DNA of 10,377 bases from Clostridiales bacterium UBA6363 (lineage in GTDB: Bacteria; Bacillota; Clostridia; UBA1381), in the NCBI GenBank assembly GCA_002438865.1, contig DJRJ01000027.1:8555-18931 (forward strand). The letters run 5' to 3'. The notes beneath the pieces were generated by a model. The model worked only from the letters and a program-made list of their open reading frames with translations. It was not told the DNA's origin and ran no database searches. How positions within the stretch are numbered: position 1 is the stretch's first letter; the number at the start of each line of letters is the position of its first letter. Of the stretch, positions 1 through 8,700 are shown in pieces. The translations under genes and the position numbers were made by a program.

Positions 1-1022
1 ACCTCGTCCTCCACTTTTTTGTCGTTGTAATAAACGGCAAGGTCCTCGCTTACGTCATACGTTTTGTTTTCGTTCGCAAGCGTTATCTTTTTTATGTCCT
101 TTACTCGCAAATCGGTTACGGTTTCGTAATTGTTTATCTCGCTTATGAAATCATACTTAACGTCCGAGCCTTTTTTGATTTCAACATACACAATCTCGTC
201 GTCATCATCATTTATATACACATATCCGCTGCCGCCGAGCTTTGCAAGATTTACCTTATCGGACACATTGTACTTTTCCGTAACGCCCTTTTTATCGCCG
301 CTTAAAAACTTTATCTCGGCGGTTTTTTCGGACGAGTTTGTGTTTACGAAATTGACTCTGTATCTCTTAACGCCCAATAAGTCCTCCGCAACCGTTACTT
401 CGCTGTTTTTTGAATATGAAATTCTGTCACCGTCATACGTTATATCGTATTTCTGCGCCTTATGCATATTGTAAACAATTGCCGCAATATCGGCTTTTGT
501 AACCGTTTCCGAGCCTGACGTTCCGTTTAACAGATAGCTGTCCCGTGCCACTTCAAGATAGCCGTTCGGATAGCCGCCCCTTAAATTTGCAATAGCCTCG
601 CACCGCATTGTGCGTACAGCCATTGTTACGGCTTCGTTTTGCGATACCTCTCTTGTGGGGTGGAACAGTCTGTCGTCCGTTACGTTTATTATTCCGAGAA
701 TACTGCCCGCCTCCGACGCTTTCCACGCTGTTGAGCCTTTTGAAACATCGGTAAATGTCTGAGTTTCTCCTCCTATCAGACTGAAATCGAAGCCCGCCGC
801 TTTTACAAAGTAGTTTACGGCGTCCGCACGGGTTACGGCTGTGTTGTCTATAACCTCGGACTCGTCAAATATTCCGAAGCCTTTTAAGTAATTTTCTATC
901 TCGCCTGATACGGTGCTTGACGGGGTGCTTTCCTCCTCATCGGCAGCAAGTGCCGCTCCCTGAGGAATAACAAAAGCAAGCGCCAGCAAAAGCGCCAATC
1001 CGCTTTTCCATAAATTCTTCAT
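1..1022 (-). CDS. Exported protein with three N-terminal SLH repeats, 3' end beyond the window
   Basis: The first 340 residues are visible from the ATG at 1022, with no stop before the left edge. A Sec signal peptide MKNLWKSGLALLLALAFVIP is followed by likely cleavage at ALA|A (26|27). Three SLH repeats follow at about 38-82 (VIDNTAVTRADAVNYF), 88-140 (FTDVSKGSTAW to HPTREVSQNEAV) and 149-190 (SETVTKADIAAIVYNM). They are diverged: repeat 1 keeps VTRA, repeat 2 has VSQN and repeat 3 has VTKA. From about 195 onward comes a lysine- and aspartate-rich beta region (YDGDRISYSKNSEVTVAE, and YVYINDDDDEIVYVEI at 267-282) that I cannot place. It lies 83 bases downstream of the larger SLH gene. The SLH-first layout is the reverse of that gene. 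Likely a wall-bound surface protein; function of the C-terminal part unknown. Confidence 0.9.
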   Translation of the reverse strand, partial: MKNLWKSGLALLLALAFVIPQGAALAADEEESTPSSTVSGEIENYLKGFGIFDESEVIDNTAVTRADAVNYFVKAAGFDFSLIGGETQTFTDVSKGSTAWKASEAGSILGIINVTDDRLFHPTREVSQNEAVTMAVRTMRCEAIANLRGGYPNGYLEVARDSYLLNGTSGSETVTKADIAAIVYNMHKAQKYDITYDGDRISYSKNSEVTVAEDLLGVKRYRVNFVNTNSSEKTAEIKFLSGDKKGVTEKYNVSDKVNLAKLGGSGYVYINDDDDEIVYVEIKKGSDVKYDFISEINNYETVTDLRVKDIKKITLANENKTYDVSEDLAVYYNDKKVEDE

Positions 1023-1026
1023 ACTT

Positions 1027-1032
1027 CTCTCC
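1027..1032 (-). promoter_or_regulatory. Ribosome binding site of the N-terminal-SLH gene
   Basis: The minus strand reads GGAGAG, ending four bases before the ATG at 1022. It is weaker and closer than the sites of the other two genes. It lies five bases downstream of the hairpin at 1038-1078, so that structure could affect ribosome access. Confidence 0.65.
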
Positions 1033-1037
1033 ATTCC

Positions 1038-1078
1038 AACGGTTTCGGCAAGCGGCTTCGCCGCCTGCTTTAACCGTT
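1038..1078 (-). other. 41-base hairpin between the second and third genes
   Basis: The outer stem is AACGGTT (1038-1044) with AACCGTT (1072-1078). A symmetric 3x3 internal loop follows, then a nine-pair inner stem (1048-1056 with 1060-1068) closed by a GAA loop on the minus strand. The single imperfect inner pair (1051/1065) is a G-U wobble in minus-strand RNA but an A-C mismatch in plus-strand RNA, which favours folding in the mRNA. A six-T run (1077-1082) follows the hairpin only in the plus direction. In the coding direction the next bases are GGAATGGAGAG, the ribosome site. Confidence 0.75.
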
Positions 1079-1105
1079 TTTTCCTTTCTTACGTCTGATA
1101 TGATT

Positions 1106-1642
1106 TTATAACAGCTTTGCCAGTCCGTAAAGAACCTTTGCCGCCATTGCACGGGTTACGCTTCCCTGCGGATCAAATTCGCTGTCGCTGACTCCGTTTA
1201 CAAGTCCGTAACGGTACAGCTCACGGATTGCCTCCTGCGCGTAATCGCTCGCCTGATCCGTAAACTGTTTCTCGTCGTAAAGATATGTCACCTTAATATT
1301 TTCCGACTTTATTGCACGGTATATTATCGTACACATATCCTGACGGGTTATGTTTATTCCCGTTCCGAACTCATTATCGCTTATTCCGTTTATGAGTCCC
1401 GAATTCATAGCTATCGTTACGAAATTCGCATACCAGGCGTTTTTATCAACATCGATTGCCGTGGTCATTTCGTAATTAAAGCTGTCAAATCCCATAACGT
1501 TTACTATCATCTTTGCAAATTCTTCACGTGTGATAGTGTTTTCGGGTTTGAATGTGCCGTCATCATAGCCGTTTATATAGCCTTTCTGCGAAAGGAAGTT
1601 TACAGCCTCTTTTGCCCATGGCACGCTGTCAAGATCGGTAAA
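1106..1642 (-). other. Three C-terminal SLH repeats (wall anchor)
   Basis: This codes residues 1335-1512 and the stop codon. Repeat 1 begins FTDLDSVPWAKEAVNFL and carries GYINGYDDGTFKPENTITRE. Repeat 2 begins AIDVDKNAWYANFV and has the variant NEFGTGINITRQ. Repeat 3 begins FTDQASDYAQEAI and has SEFDPQGSVTRA, ending only a few residues after the last helix. All three keep the [IV]TR motif that contacts wall polymer in SLH structures. Immediately upstream is a flexible Gly-, Pro- and Thr-rich linker. Confidence 0.95.
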
Positions 1643-4600
1643 CGAGCTTTCGGGCGTACTTGTCGGCTCCTCGGTCGGCTTCGGCTGATCGATTACGGGT
1701 TTTCTTGCGTTGTCACGGCTTGCTCCGCCACCACCGCCTTCACCGCCGGAGGACGGACCTGTTGTACTCGATGCATTCGCCGTAAATGAAGCGCTGCCGC
1801 TGAACGCCGCACTGCTTACGGTATCGGCTTTGCCGTTATACACGTCAGCCGTACCCGTTACAGTCACCGACGCCGCTCCTGCCGTAACGGTAACGAACTT
1901 AACCTTCATAAGAGTACCGCTGAGCATACTCTTTCCTTTTGTGCCGGCAACAACTATGCTGTTTCCCGTATCGGTTACCGTTGCTCCGTCGGGAGTTTCC
2001 GTAACCGCCGATGTGCCGTTAGGCTTGATATTGTACTTATTGTACGCAAGCTTAACGGTATAATTTCCGATAAGGTCATATCTGCCGTTCGGCATTGAAA
2101 CCGTTACCGTTGTTGTCGAGCCGCTTGTCTGTGTCGTGACAATCGTGTCTATAGCGGGAACGGGGCGTGTTTCCGACGACGGCGTACTGCTGTTTGAAGT
2201 AATTCTTCCCGTATAGCTGCCGCCTATTCCCTCTGCTGTTTTTGCGCCGTTTATTTCAAGCGTATATATCGTATTTGTCTTAAGCGGTTCAAGGAAATTC
2301 ATTGTGTAAACCTTATCGGCGTATGTTCCGTAATAGTTTACATACTTATATGTGCCCTCATCGGTATATCTTAATGATACGCCTGCCGTTGTAAGCGTTT
2401 TGGGATTCATATCCTCGGAGAAGTGAATATTGAGCTTATTTGCGTCTGCCGAGATTGCCGAACCCTGCACGTCTTTATCATCAACGGTTTTTGTAACGCT
2501 CCAGGTATTGCCCGTATCAATCGTAATCTGATCCAGATATACAACGGGACCCGTTACCTGTTTTGAATTGTCATATTCAAACACGAACTGCTTAAGCGCC
2601 GTGAAATCCAATAATGCGCTCTGCGTTACCGTCTGATACTGTCCTTTTGCGTATTCGGAAATATCCGAAAGCGGAATTTCTACATAAACCCACTTGTTTT
2701 TCTCCGTTACGTAATCCGATACGGGAACGAGCGAACGAACAGCAACACCGCTCTGTCCGCCGATAGACGCCTGCGCTCCCACGCCTACCTTGAAGTTTGA
2801 ATAATCCACGGTATCGTCCGCATACAGCCAGAAGCCGAGACGTCCGCCGTTTTCACGGTAGCTTGCTATATCAATCTTACCGCTGAGATTTGCATATATC
2901 TTTGATGATTTCTTTGCGGTAAAATCAAACGCTATGGATTTAGTGCCTATTATTGATTTTTTGCTTGTTTCGGTCATCGAAACTCCGGTTGACGGCTCTT
3001 TTGTAAGCGAGCTGTTTATTTCATCATCAAAAATCGTCATAGCTGTTGTCATTTTCGGATTTTTGATTATAAACTGCTCCGTCTGCGCCTCTTTTGATGT
3101 TTTTCCCGCCGCATTTACCGCTCTTACACCGAACATAAGCGCCGTATCATAGGGAACATCCTCAGCAGTATGGCTTAATTCGTCTGTTTCGGCTATCTTC
3201 TCACCGTTTAAGTAAATATAGAATTTTTCCGCATAATCGGGTGCGCTGTACATAAGCTCAACCTGATTTGAGTTTTTAATTCTGTAGGTAAGTCCCGAAG
3301 GCTCGCCCAGTGCCGTTGCACTTACGGTAACGGGTGCTGTCAGAATTGACTCCGAGCCGTCGTTTGCAACCGACTTCATTGTATAAGTATATTCGCCGTG
3401 TTCCTCCAAATCGGTATCACGGAAGGTTGTTTCGCTTGGGGTAAATCTTCTGTATTCCGTACCGTTTCTGTAAAGAACGTATTCGGCCAAATCGCCGAAC
3501 AGCGGAGCTTCCCACGAAATATCAACCGCAATTTCACTCGTCTGCGACTGCTGTGCTGCGGCTTTAAACTTTCTCGGATGGTCTATCGAGCGTATTGTTG
3601 CGGTATCAGACTCAATCGTCGACTTTGCGCCGTATTTGTCCACCGCTTCAATCTCATACTTGAATGTTACACCTACGGGGAAATCACCGTTTTCATAATA
3701 ATCCGAATACTGATTTTTTGTTGTTTCTCCCACAAGCCTTCTTGTGCTTTCATCACCGCCGTCGGTTCTGTATATATTGTATTTGACAGCCGCCGACTCT
3801 GTATGATCCCATTTTAAAATCATCTTATCCGACTTAATATCGTATACTCTGAAGTTTGTTACGGGGTTTACGTTTGTAATATACATACCGCCGTCATAGA
3901 TATATGCATTATCATACTCGGGCGTGGTGAATTTTGCATCGGACGCACCGTTATTTCCGTCATACACACGGCGGATAAAGCCTATCGAACCGAACTGTTT
4001 CCAGTTGATTTCCGATACGGTGTCCGGCGTATCCGAGCCTGACCACTGGTCATTCCAGAGGTTTTGGAACACATGTGGATTTGAAAGCGTGAAATCCTTA
4101 AGCGGAATGGAAACATATATTGCGTGTCCCTTGTCTGCGTCCGAAATATAATCTGTTACGGGAAGTGCAACAAAGTTCTTTGATGCATGATGTCTGCCGT
4201 CCGCCCACTGCGACGCTACAGAGAAATAGAGATTATCGAGCGGAAGCCCCTCATCTATATACAGCCACATTGTAACATATCCCGTATCCTTATATGGAGT
4301 AATATTAACGCACTGGCTCATATTTCCCGCATCACCGCCCTGCGCTCTGCCCGTGGACATACCTACAGCCATATATCCTCTGTAAGGATTATACGGGTGT
4401 CCGTCATCGGGGTTATATGTGTCTGCCTCTTTGAAGTTTGCCGGGTTGAGCAGCCAGCGGTTTATGACGTCTTTACCCGTTGTTTTTCCGAGACCCGGCA
4501 CGGGTGCTGTTCCTATACTCAGCTCCGGCGCCCAGCCGTTATTGGTAGCTTTCTGATATGATTCCGATGCGCCGCCTCTGTAATACACAGTTGAATATGT

Positions 4601-5644
4601 CTGACGGTCGCTCGTCCATTCAAAATCACGTGAAATCATATCCCATACAATCGTATCGGCATTGTTTGACGGTATTTCAACTCCGCCGTCGTCCTCCGAA
4701 ATGCTGATACTGACTTCATTGCTGTACACCGAATACAAATCGTATGACGTTTCGTGCATTCTTATTTTATATGTATAATCCACAGCGGCTTCAACATCTG
4801 TATCGGTATATGAGTATTTGCCCTCCGAAAAAGCAAAATCGTCTGCCGTGCATAGGATTTTTTTGGTGGTTGAGCCGTCGGATTTTGAAATTTCATATTT
4901 ATCAATCGTTTCCGCCTGCGGCTTGGTAAACGAAAGAGTTATTCCCGAAGCTGCCTGAGCGCTTAAATCCGAGATTGCCGCAAGTTTTACAACGCTCATC
5001 TTTGTAAAATAAATTTTTCCTGTTGATTCGGGGTTTATTTCGCCTTTACAGCGTACAATTCCCATTCCGGTAAATTTTGATGCGTCAAATTCCGCACCCG
5101 TAATAAATTGCTTTGCGGCAGCGTTCGTAAAAGCATTTAACGGGATATTAATATCCACAAGCTTTTCATAAACATCGGGCGTGCCGTTATTATCCTCATC
5201 AGCCGCCAGATATGAGCCGGCACTTACGCCGGTAATTGCTCCGTTTGCCGAACGGGCAACGAAATAAAGATTATTTATGTCTGCAGTTGTTTCAAATTTA
5301 GTCGTGTATGCGATTTTTGCAGCGTCAGCATCAGCCGAAAAATCTCTCGTATTGCCGTCTTTCAGCTCCATACTGAAGCCTACCCAGTCTTTTCCGTCCT
5401 CAACGGCGCTGTAGTTTATGCTCGAAAACGCCGCAAGCTTCCTGTCAACGGTAGCTCTGCCGTGCGCCTGCGCCGGTCTCAGATTTGTATTATTATCGAC
5501 TATGGTATTAATGCTTCTTGCGGTTGGAATCATATCCATACTGAGTGCTTCGAGAGCGTCGCCGTTCGCCGCCGATACAATCACTGACGGAAATTGCACC
5601 GCCAGCATTGATAATATCAGAAGCATAATAATATTCTTTTTCAT
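1106..5644 (-). CDS. Large cell-surface protein: CBM-like modules, Fn3 repeats, Big_5-like, cohesin-like and three C-terminal SLH repeats
   Basis: 1512 residues from the ATG at 5644. An in-frame ATG 14 codons upstream (5686) is rejected because AGGAGG at 5656-5661 and the signal peptide MKKNIIMLLILSML fit 5644. Likely cleavage is VSA|A after residue 25. Domains in order: beta-sandwich module A (about 25-218, with an EF-hand-like loop at 149-160), Fn3 (220-320), module B (328-590), three Fn3 (592-685, 688-775, 778-858), module C (860-1044, ending VYLDQITID as in CBM-type jelly rolls), a Big_5-like Ig domain (1046-1160, with HFSEDMNP), a cohesin-like domain (1165-1288), a Gly/Pro/Glu linker (1290-1334) and three SLH repeats (1335-1512) with ITRE, ITRQ and VTRA motifs. 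SLH repeats bind pyruvylated secondary wall polymer, so the N-terminal modules should face outward. No catalytic domain is visible. Probably co-transcribed with the genes on both sides. Confidence 0.92.
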   Translation of the reverse strand: MKKNIIMLLILSMLAVQFPSVIVSAANGDALEALSMDMIPTARSINTIVDNNTNLRPAQAHGRATVDRKLAAFSSINYSAVEDGKDWVGFSMELKDGNTRDFSADADAAKIAYTTKFETTADINNLYFVARSANGAITGVSAGSYLAADEDNNGTPDVYEKLVDINIPLNAFTNAAAKQFITGAEFDASKFTGMGIVRCKGEINPESTGKIYFTKMSVVKLAAISDLSAQAASGITLSFTKPQAETIDKYEISKSDGSTTKKILCTADDFAFSEGKYSYTDTDVEAAVDYTYKIRMHETSYDLYSVYSNEVSISISEDDGGVEIPSNNADTIVWDMISRDFEWTSDRQTYSTVYYRGGASESYQKATNNGWAPELSIGTAPVPGLGKTTGKDVINRWLLNPANFKEADTYNPDDGHPYNPYRGYMAVGMSTGRAQGGDAGNMSQCVNITPYKDTGYVTMWLYIDEGLPLDNLYFSVASQWADGRHHASKNFVALPVTDYISDADKGHAIYVSIPLKDFTLSNPHVFQNLWNDQWSGSDTPDTVSEINWKQFGSIGFIRRVYDGNNGASDAKFTTPEYDNAYIYDGGMYITNVNPVTNFRVYDIKSDKMILKWDHTESAAVKYNIYRTDGGDESTRRLVGETTKNQYSDYYENGDFPVGVTFKYEIEAVDKYGAKSTIESDTATIRSIDHPRKFKAAAQQSQTSEIAVDISWEAPLFGDLAEYVLYRNGTEYRRFTPSETTFRDTDLEEHGEYTYTMKSVANDGSESILTAPVTVSATALGEPSGLTYRIKNSNQVELMYSAPDYAEKFYIYLNGEKIAETDELSHTAEDVPYDTALMFGVRAVNAAGKTSKEAQTEQFIIKNPKMTTAMTIFDDEINSSLTKEPSTGVSMTETSKKSIIGTKSIAFDFTAKKSSKIYANLSGKIDIASYRENGGRLGFWLYADDTVDYSNFKVGVGAQASIGGQSGVAVRSLVPVSDYVTEKNKWVYVEIPLSDISEYAKGQYQTVTQSALLDFTALKQFVFEYDNSKQVTGPVVYLDQITIDTGNTWSVTKTVDDKDVQGSAISADANKLNIHFSEDMNPKTLTTAGVSLRYTDEGTYKYVNYYGTYADKVYTMNFLEPLKTNTIYTLEINGAKTAEGIGGSYTGRITSNSSTPSSETRPVPAIDTIVTTQTSGSTTTVTVSMPNGRYDLIGNYTVKLAYNKYNIKPNGTSAVTETPDGATVTDTGNSIVVAGTKGKSMLSGTLMKVKFVTVTAGAASVTVTGTADVYNGKADTVSSAAFSGSASFTANASSTTGPSSGGEGGGGGASRDNARKPVIDQPKPTEEPTSTPESSFTDLDSVPWAKEAVNFLSQKGYINGYDDGTFKPENTITREEFAKMIVNVMGFDSFNYEMTTAIDVDKNAWYANFVTIAMNSGLINGISDNEFGTGINITRQDMCTIIYRAIKSENIKVTYLYDEKQFTDQASDYAQEAIRELYRYGLVNGVSDSEFDPQGSVTRAMAAKVLYGLAKLL
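1781..2152 (-). other. Cohesin-like beta-sandwich domain of the SLH protein
   Basis: This codes residues about 1165-1288. The strand pattern TTTVTVSMPNGRY, NYTVKLAYN, NSIVVAGT, SGTLMKVKFVTVTAGAASV follows the cohesin order: an early TVTV strand, a LtYD-like strand, then an sG.l..i.F.V strand. It sits between a Big_5-like Ig domain and the linker to the SLH repeats. Known cohesins bind dockerins, but many cohesin-like domains outside cellulosomes have no known partner. No dockerin is seen in the window. Family call by eye; could be another Ig-like sandwich. Confidence 0.5.
5165..5200 (-). other. EF-hand-like calcium loop in module A
   Basis: This codes residues 149-160, DEDNNGTPDVYE, which fits the EF-hand loop pattern D.D.[DN]G..D..E at positions 1, 3, 5, 6, 9 and 12. 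It lies in a loop between beta strands of the first module of the SLH protein, without clear flanking EF-hand helices. It resembles isolated calcium loops of secreted bacterial proteins and thrombospondin type 3 repeats. Calcium binding is inferred. Confidence 0.55.
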
Positions 5645-5655
5645 ACAGATTATTT

Positions 5656-5661
5656 CCTCCT
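5656..5661 (-). promoter_or_regulatory. Ribosome binding site that fixes the start of the 1512-residue gene at 5644
   Basis: The minus strand reads AGGAGG, eleven bases before the ATG at 5644. It lies downstream of the alternative in-frame ATG at 5686, so it supports the shorter start, which also begins a clean signal peptide. Confidence 0.85.
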
Positions 5662-5674
5662 GTAAAGCACATTT

Positions 5675-5720
5675 GCGATACGGCACGGGGCTGCCCGAAA
5701 GGCAGCCTCCGCCCTATCGC
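5675..5720 (-). other. 46-base imperfect hairpin between the first and second genes
   Basis: The arms are GCGATA (5675-5680) with TATCGC (5715-5720), GGC (5682-5684) with GCC (5711-5713), and GGCTGCC (5689-5695) with GGCAGCC (5701-5707), around a five-base loop. Small mismatches separate the three stems. Downstream in the coding direction comes AAATGTGC and then the ribosome site; there is no U tract. The 139-base spacer (5645-5783) holds nothing else I can support. Confidence 0.7.
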
Positions 5721-5783
5721 TTCTGCTTCATTCTATGTTGTTTGTTTTCTCCGCCCCTTATATATCGGGGTAATGAATACCGA

Positions 5784-8700
5784 TTATTCCGCCTGTATAT
5801 TTACTGCATCTGCAACTGCATCTGCGTCAGTTACATCAGACGGTGCAAACGATGCTTTGATTTCCTTGTTTGTCATTGCCTTGTAGAGATTTGCGCCGAC
5901 AAGGAACTTACCGTTTGCCGAAAGGCTGTAACCGTCCTGTGCAAACGCTTTTGTACCTGTATCGTCATAGTTTGATACTGTCCAGTTGTTGTCAACCGTA
6001 GTATCGGCAACTTCTTCAAATGCACCTGTTACAAGCATTGTGCATGAGAATACATACGAGAAATCGGTATAGCCTTGTTTTTCAAGATAGGTTTTCAATG
6101 CTTCATCGGCATTTGCATAATATGCGGCTGTAAATCCTGCCGAGCCGTTTGCGATAATCTTTGCGTTCGGAGCTTTCGCCTTAATCGCATTGATTATTTC
6201 GGGAAGCTGTGTATCTGACGAGCCGCCCTCTGCATAGTAACCGTCCATAGCGGCGTAAACCGTTTTGTCCTGAATTATAACGTAATCGTAATCGCTGTCA
6301 AGGCTGTCAAACGATACGTTTTCACCCGTAACGGTACCGTTTACCGCAAGTGTATACACTCTGCCGTCATTTTTGATATTTGCGTAATGATCGCTCATTA
6401 CCGCACCGTTTTTATAAAGATTTACTACCGTCATTTTTCCGCCGTCTGCTGCCGCAATATCGTCAAGATATTCGGTTGACTGAACGGATGATTCATCGCC
6501 TATTACAAGAACTCTCGTTCCTCTGCTTGCAATCTTTTCAGGCTTGCAGAGCGGGGTGCTGTCCGCTTTAAAGATAAACGCCTTTACCGTATCTGACAAA
6601 AGAACGTTTGCAAATGTAAGTGTTCTTGCAGTTTCGCTTCCGAGTGCGGCTGTCTTTACGGCTTTGAGTGTACCGTCTGCGCCGAATACTGCCGCATAAC
6701 CACGTGAACCCTGTGCCTCTGCCATAATGTCAACGTCTATTGTGCCTGCCTCGACATACTTTGTTTCCGTACGGTCTGCACCGGTACCTTTGAAGAATTT
6801 AATTTCTTCCGTCTTGGGAATTTCAACCGCTGCCGTCACCATCGGTGATGTATGACCCTCATACTTCGGCGATACTGTCTTAACGCCGTATGTATGCTCA
6901 CCTGCCGCCAAAGCGTCTGTATCCGTATATGAAAGCGCATTGTTTACGGTTGCAATCTTTCTTCCGTCTCTGTAAACTTCATATGAAGTTACGCCGTCAA
7001 GACCTGCTTTCTTCCATGTAACATTTACTCCGCCCGTAACTTTCTGTGCTGTTACAAATGCGGGAGCAGGAGTTGAAAGAATGTACATATCCTTGACTTT
7101 TACTTCAAACATTTTGCCTGCGCTCTGATTTTTACGTGCGATTGCAAGACCCGAGAACAATTCCATATGCTCCGCAAAATCCGATACCTGCGCCGCCGCA
7201 AGATACTTGTCATAGTGAACGTCTGTTGGAATATCTGCCGGTGTTATAATATCTTTCATTGCAACACCGCCTGCGTTTGTGAATGCCGAAAGCGGAATCA
7301 TTATCGTCTGGTATCCGCCCTTATTCACATCATAGTAATCCGACGCCTTAACGCCTGCAACTGCGGCATGGTTTAGCTTTTCCAGAGCCGCATCGCCGTA
7401 TGTCATACCGTTCTTGTAGCCGTATACGTCAGACCACTGCATACCGTAATTTACGGTAAGGTATACATCTGTAAGATCCTGAACCGATCCGTCCTTTTCA
7501 AAGCTTACGTTAAATACCGCATAACCGTCCTTGTCATTGCTCAAATCAACAACAGGTCCGGGACCTCCATTTGAAACTCTGTTGAATTGGTATCCGGCAT
7601 AACCGTATTCTCTGTCTGCAACTATATTACCCTTAACCGTTGAATCGGTTGAACCCGACCAATCATAGTTATTGTCGTTTATCCAGCCACGCATAATTCT
7701 GCGCTGATCGCTGTATACCGCCGAAATGCCGTACCAGTCCAAATACTGACCGTAATCGCCAACCGTACCGGTATACCAGTTAAACATAGCGGCATTGTGC
7801 GGATTGTCGAAATCACCGTTCTGCGACTGTGCGCCCACCTCGAAATCATAGAGAACTTCGCTTCTTTCCTCACGCTCATTTACGATGAACTTTTCCGTTT
7901 CAGCCGTAATTCCGTCCGTGCCTGTTGTTACGATTGAGTATTTAACCTGATCGTTTGACGCCAAATCAACAGTATCTGTATATCCGTTTGACTTTGAGTC
8001 AACATCCGTATATGTAACCGTACCTTCAACGTCCTTCTTAAGCTTGTAGCTTGTAACGTCCGTATCGGTTGACGGTCTCCATGTCAGCGTAACGTTTCCG
8101 TTATCGTCAACGCTTCCGCTGAATTTCTTGGCACTGTGCGGTGCGAATATTGTCATCTTGCTTGTGCTGTAAGTAAAGCTTGCGCCGCTTTTGCCGTCAA
8201 GTCTTGCAATACCCATACCCTTTATCATTGCTGTGTTAAGCACTGCATCGCTTGTGTAATTTGCGTCTCTTTTGGGATATGTTGTGTCTGTTGTCTTTAC
8301 AAATACTTTCTTAAATACATCGTTTTCCTTAAATTCCTTAAGCGGGATTGCAATTAAGTGATAGCCGTTATCCGTTACGGGACTGTTATTATAATAATCC
8401 GCAAGCGGCAGACCTGCCATTCTCAAACGGGTTATCATAGCATCGCCCGACGCTTTGGAATCAAATTCCGTAACAGCCTTGCTGTCGGAGCCGTACGTTC
8501 TCTGATAGCTTGTGTCATCTGCGTTGCTGAAATATGCAAGCGTAAGGTAAGCTCCGTCTGCCGAGCCTGCTTCTACCTTAACTGCAAACACCGCATATGC
8601 ATTATCCTCATCTGCTTTTACATTTACAACGTTACCGTATGAGGGGAGATCAATTCCGTATTTTTCACCGTCGTTTGCATTCCAGTTGGTAATCATACCT

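Noticed and set aside
937..1152. Minus-strand 71-codon frame across the gap between the second and third genes
   Set aside because: It runs through the hairpin and overlaps the third gene's signal peptide in another frame; no coding character.
3398..3817. Open plus-strand frame of 139 codons inside the second gene
   Set aside because: Fully antisense to Fn3 coding sequence with clear protein-level constraint; no ribosome site and a Cys/Arg-rich product.
5645..5686. Earlier in-frame start adding MPYRKCALQEEIIC to the second gene
   Set aside because: That ATG lies within the hairpin and upstream of the AGGAGG site; the added residues would bury the signal peptide start MKKN.
5754..5770. CCCC/GGGG inverted repeat after the first stop codon
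   Set aside because: Only four pairs with a nine-base loop and no U tract; too weak to call a terminator.
5784..5850. Dockerin-like tail at the C terminus of the first protein (SDVTDADAVADAV)
   Set aside because: It lacks the duplicated calcium-loop and helix pattern of dockerins and is too short, so it cannot be offered as the partner of the cohesin-like domain.
5418..5975. Open plus-strand frame of 185 codons spanning the gap between the two giant genes
   Set aside because: No ribosome site before its ATG. It overlaps the signal peptide of one gene and the end of the other, and its Cys- and Arg-rich product looks like antisense translation.
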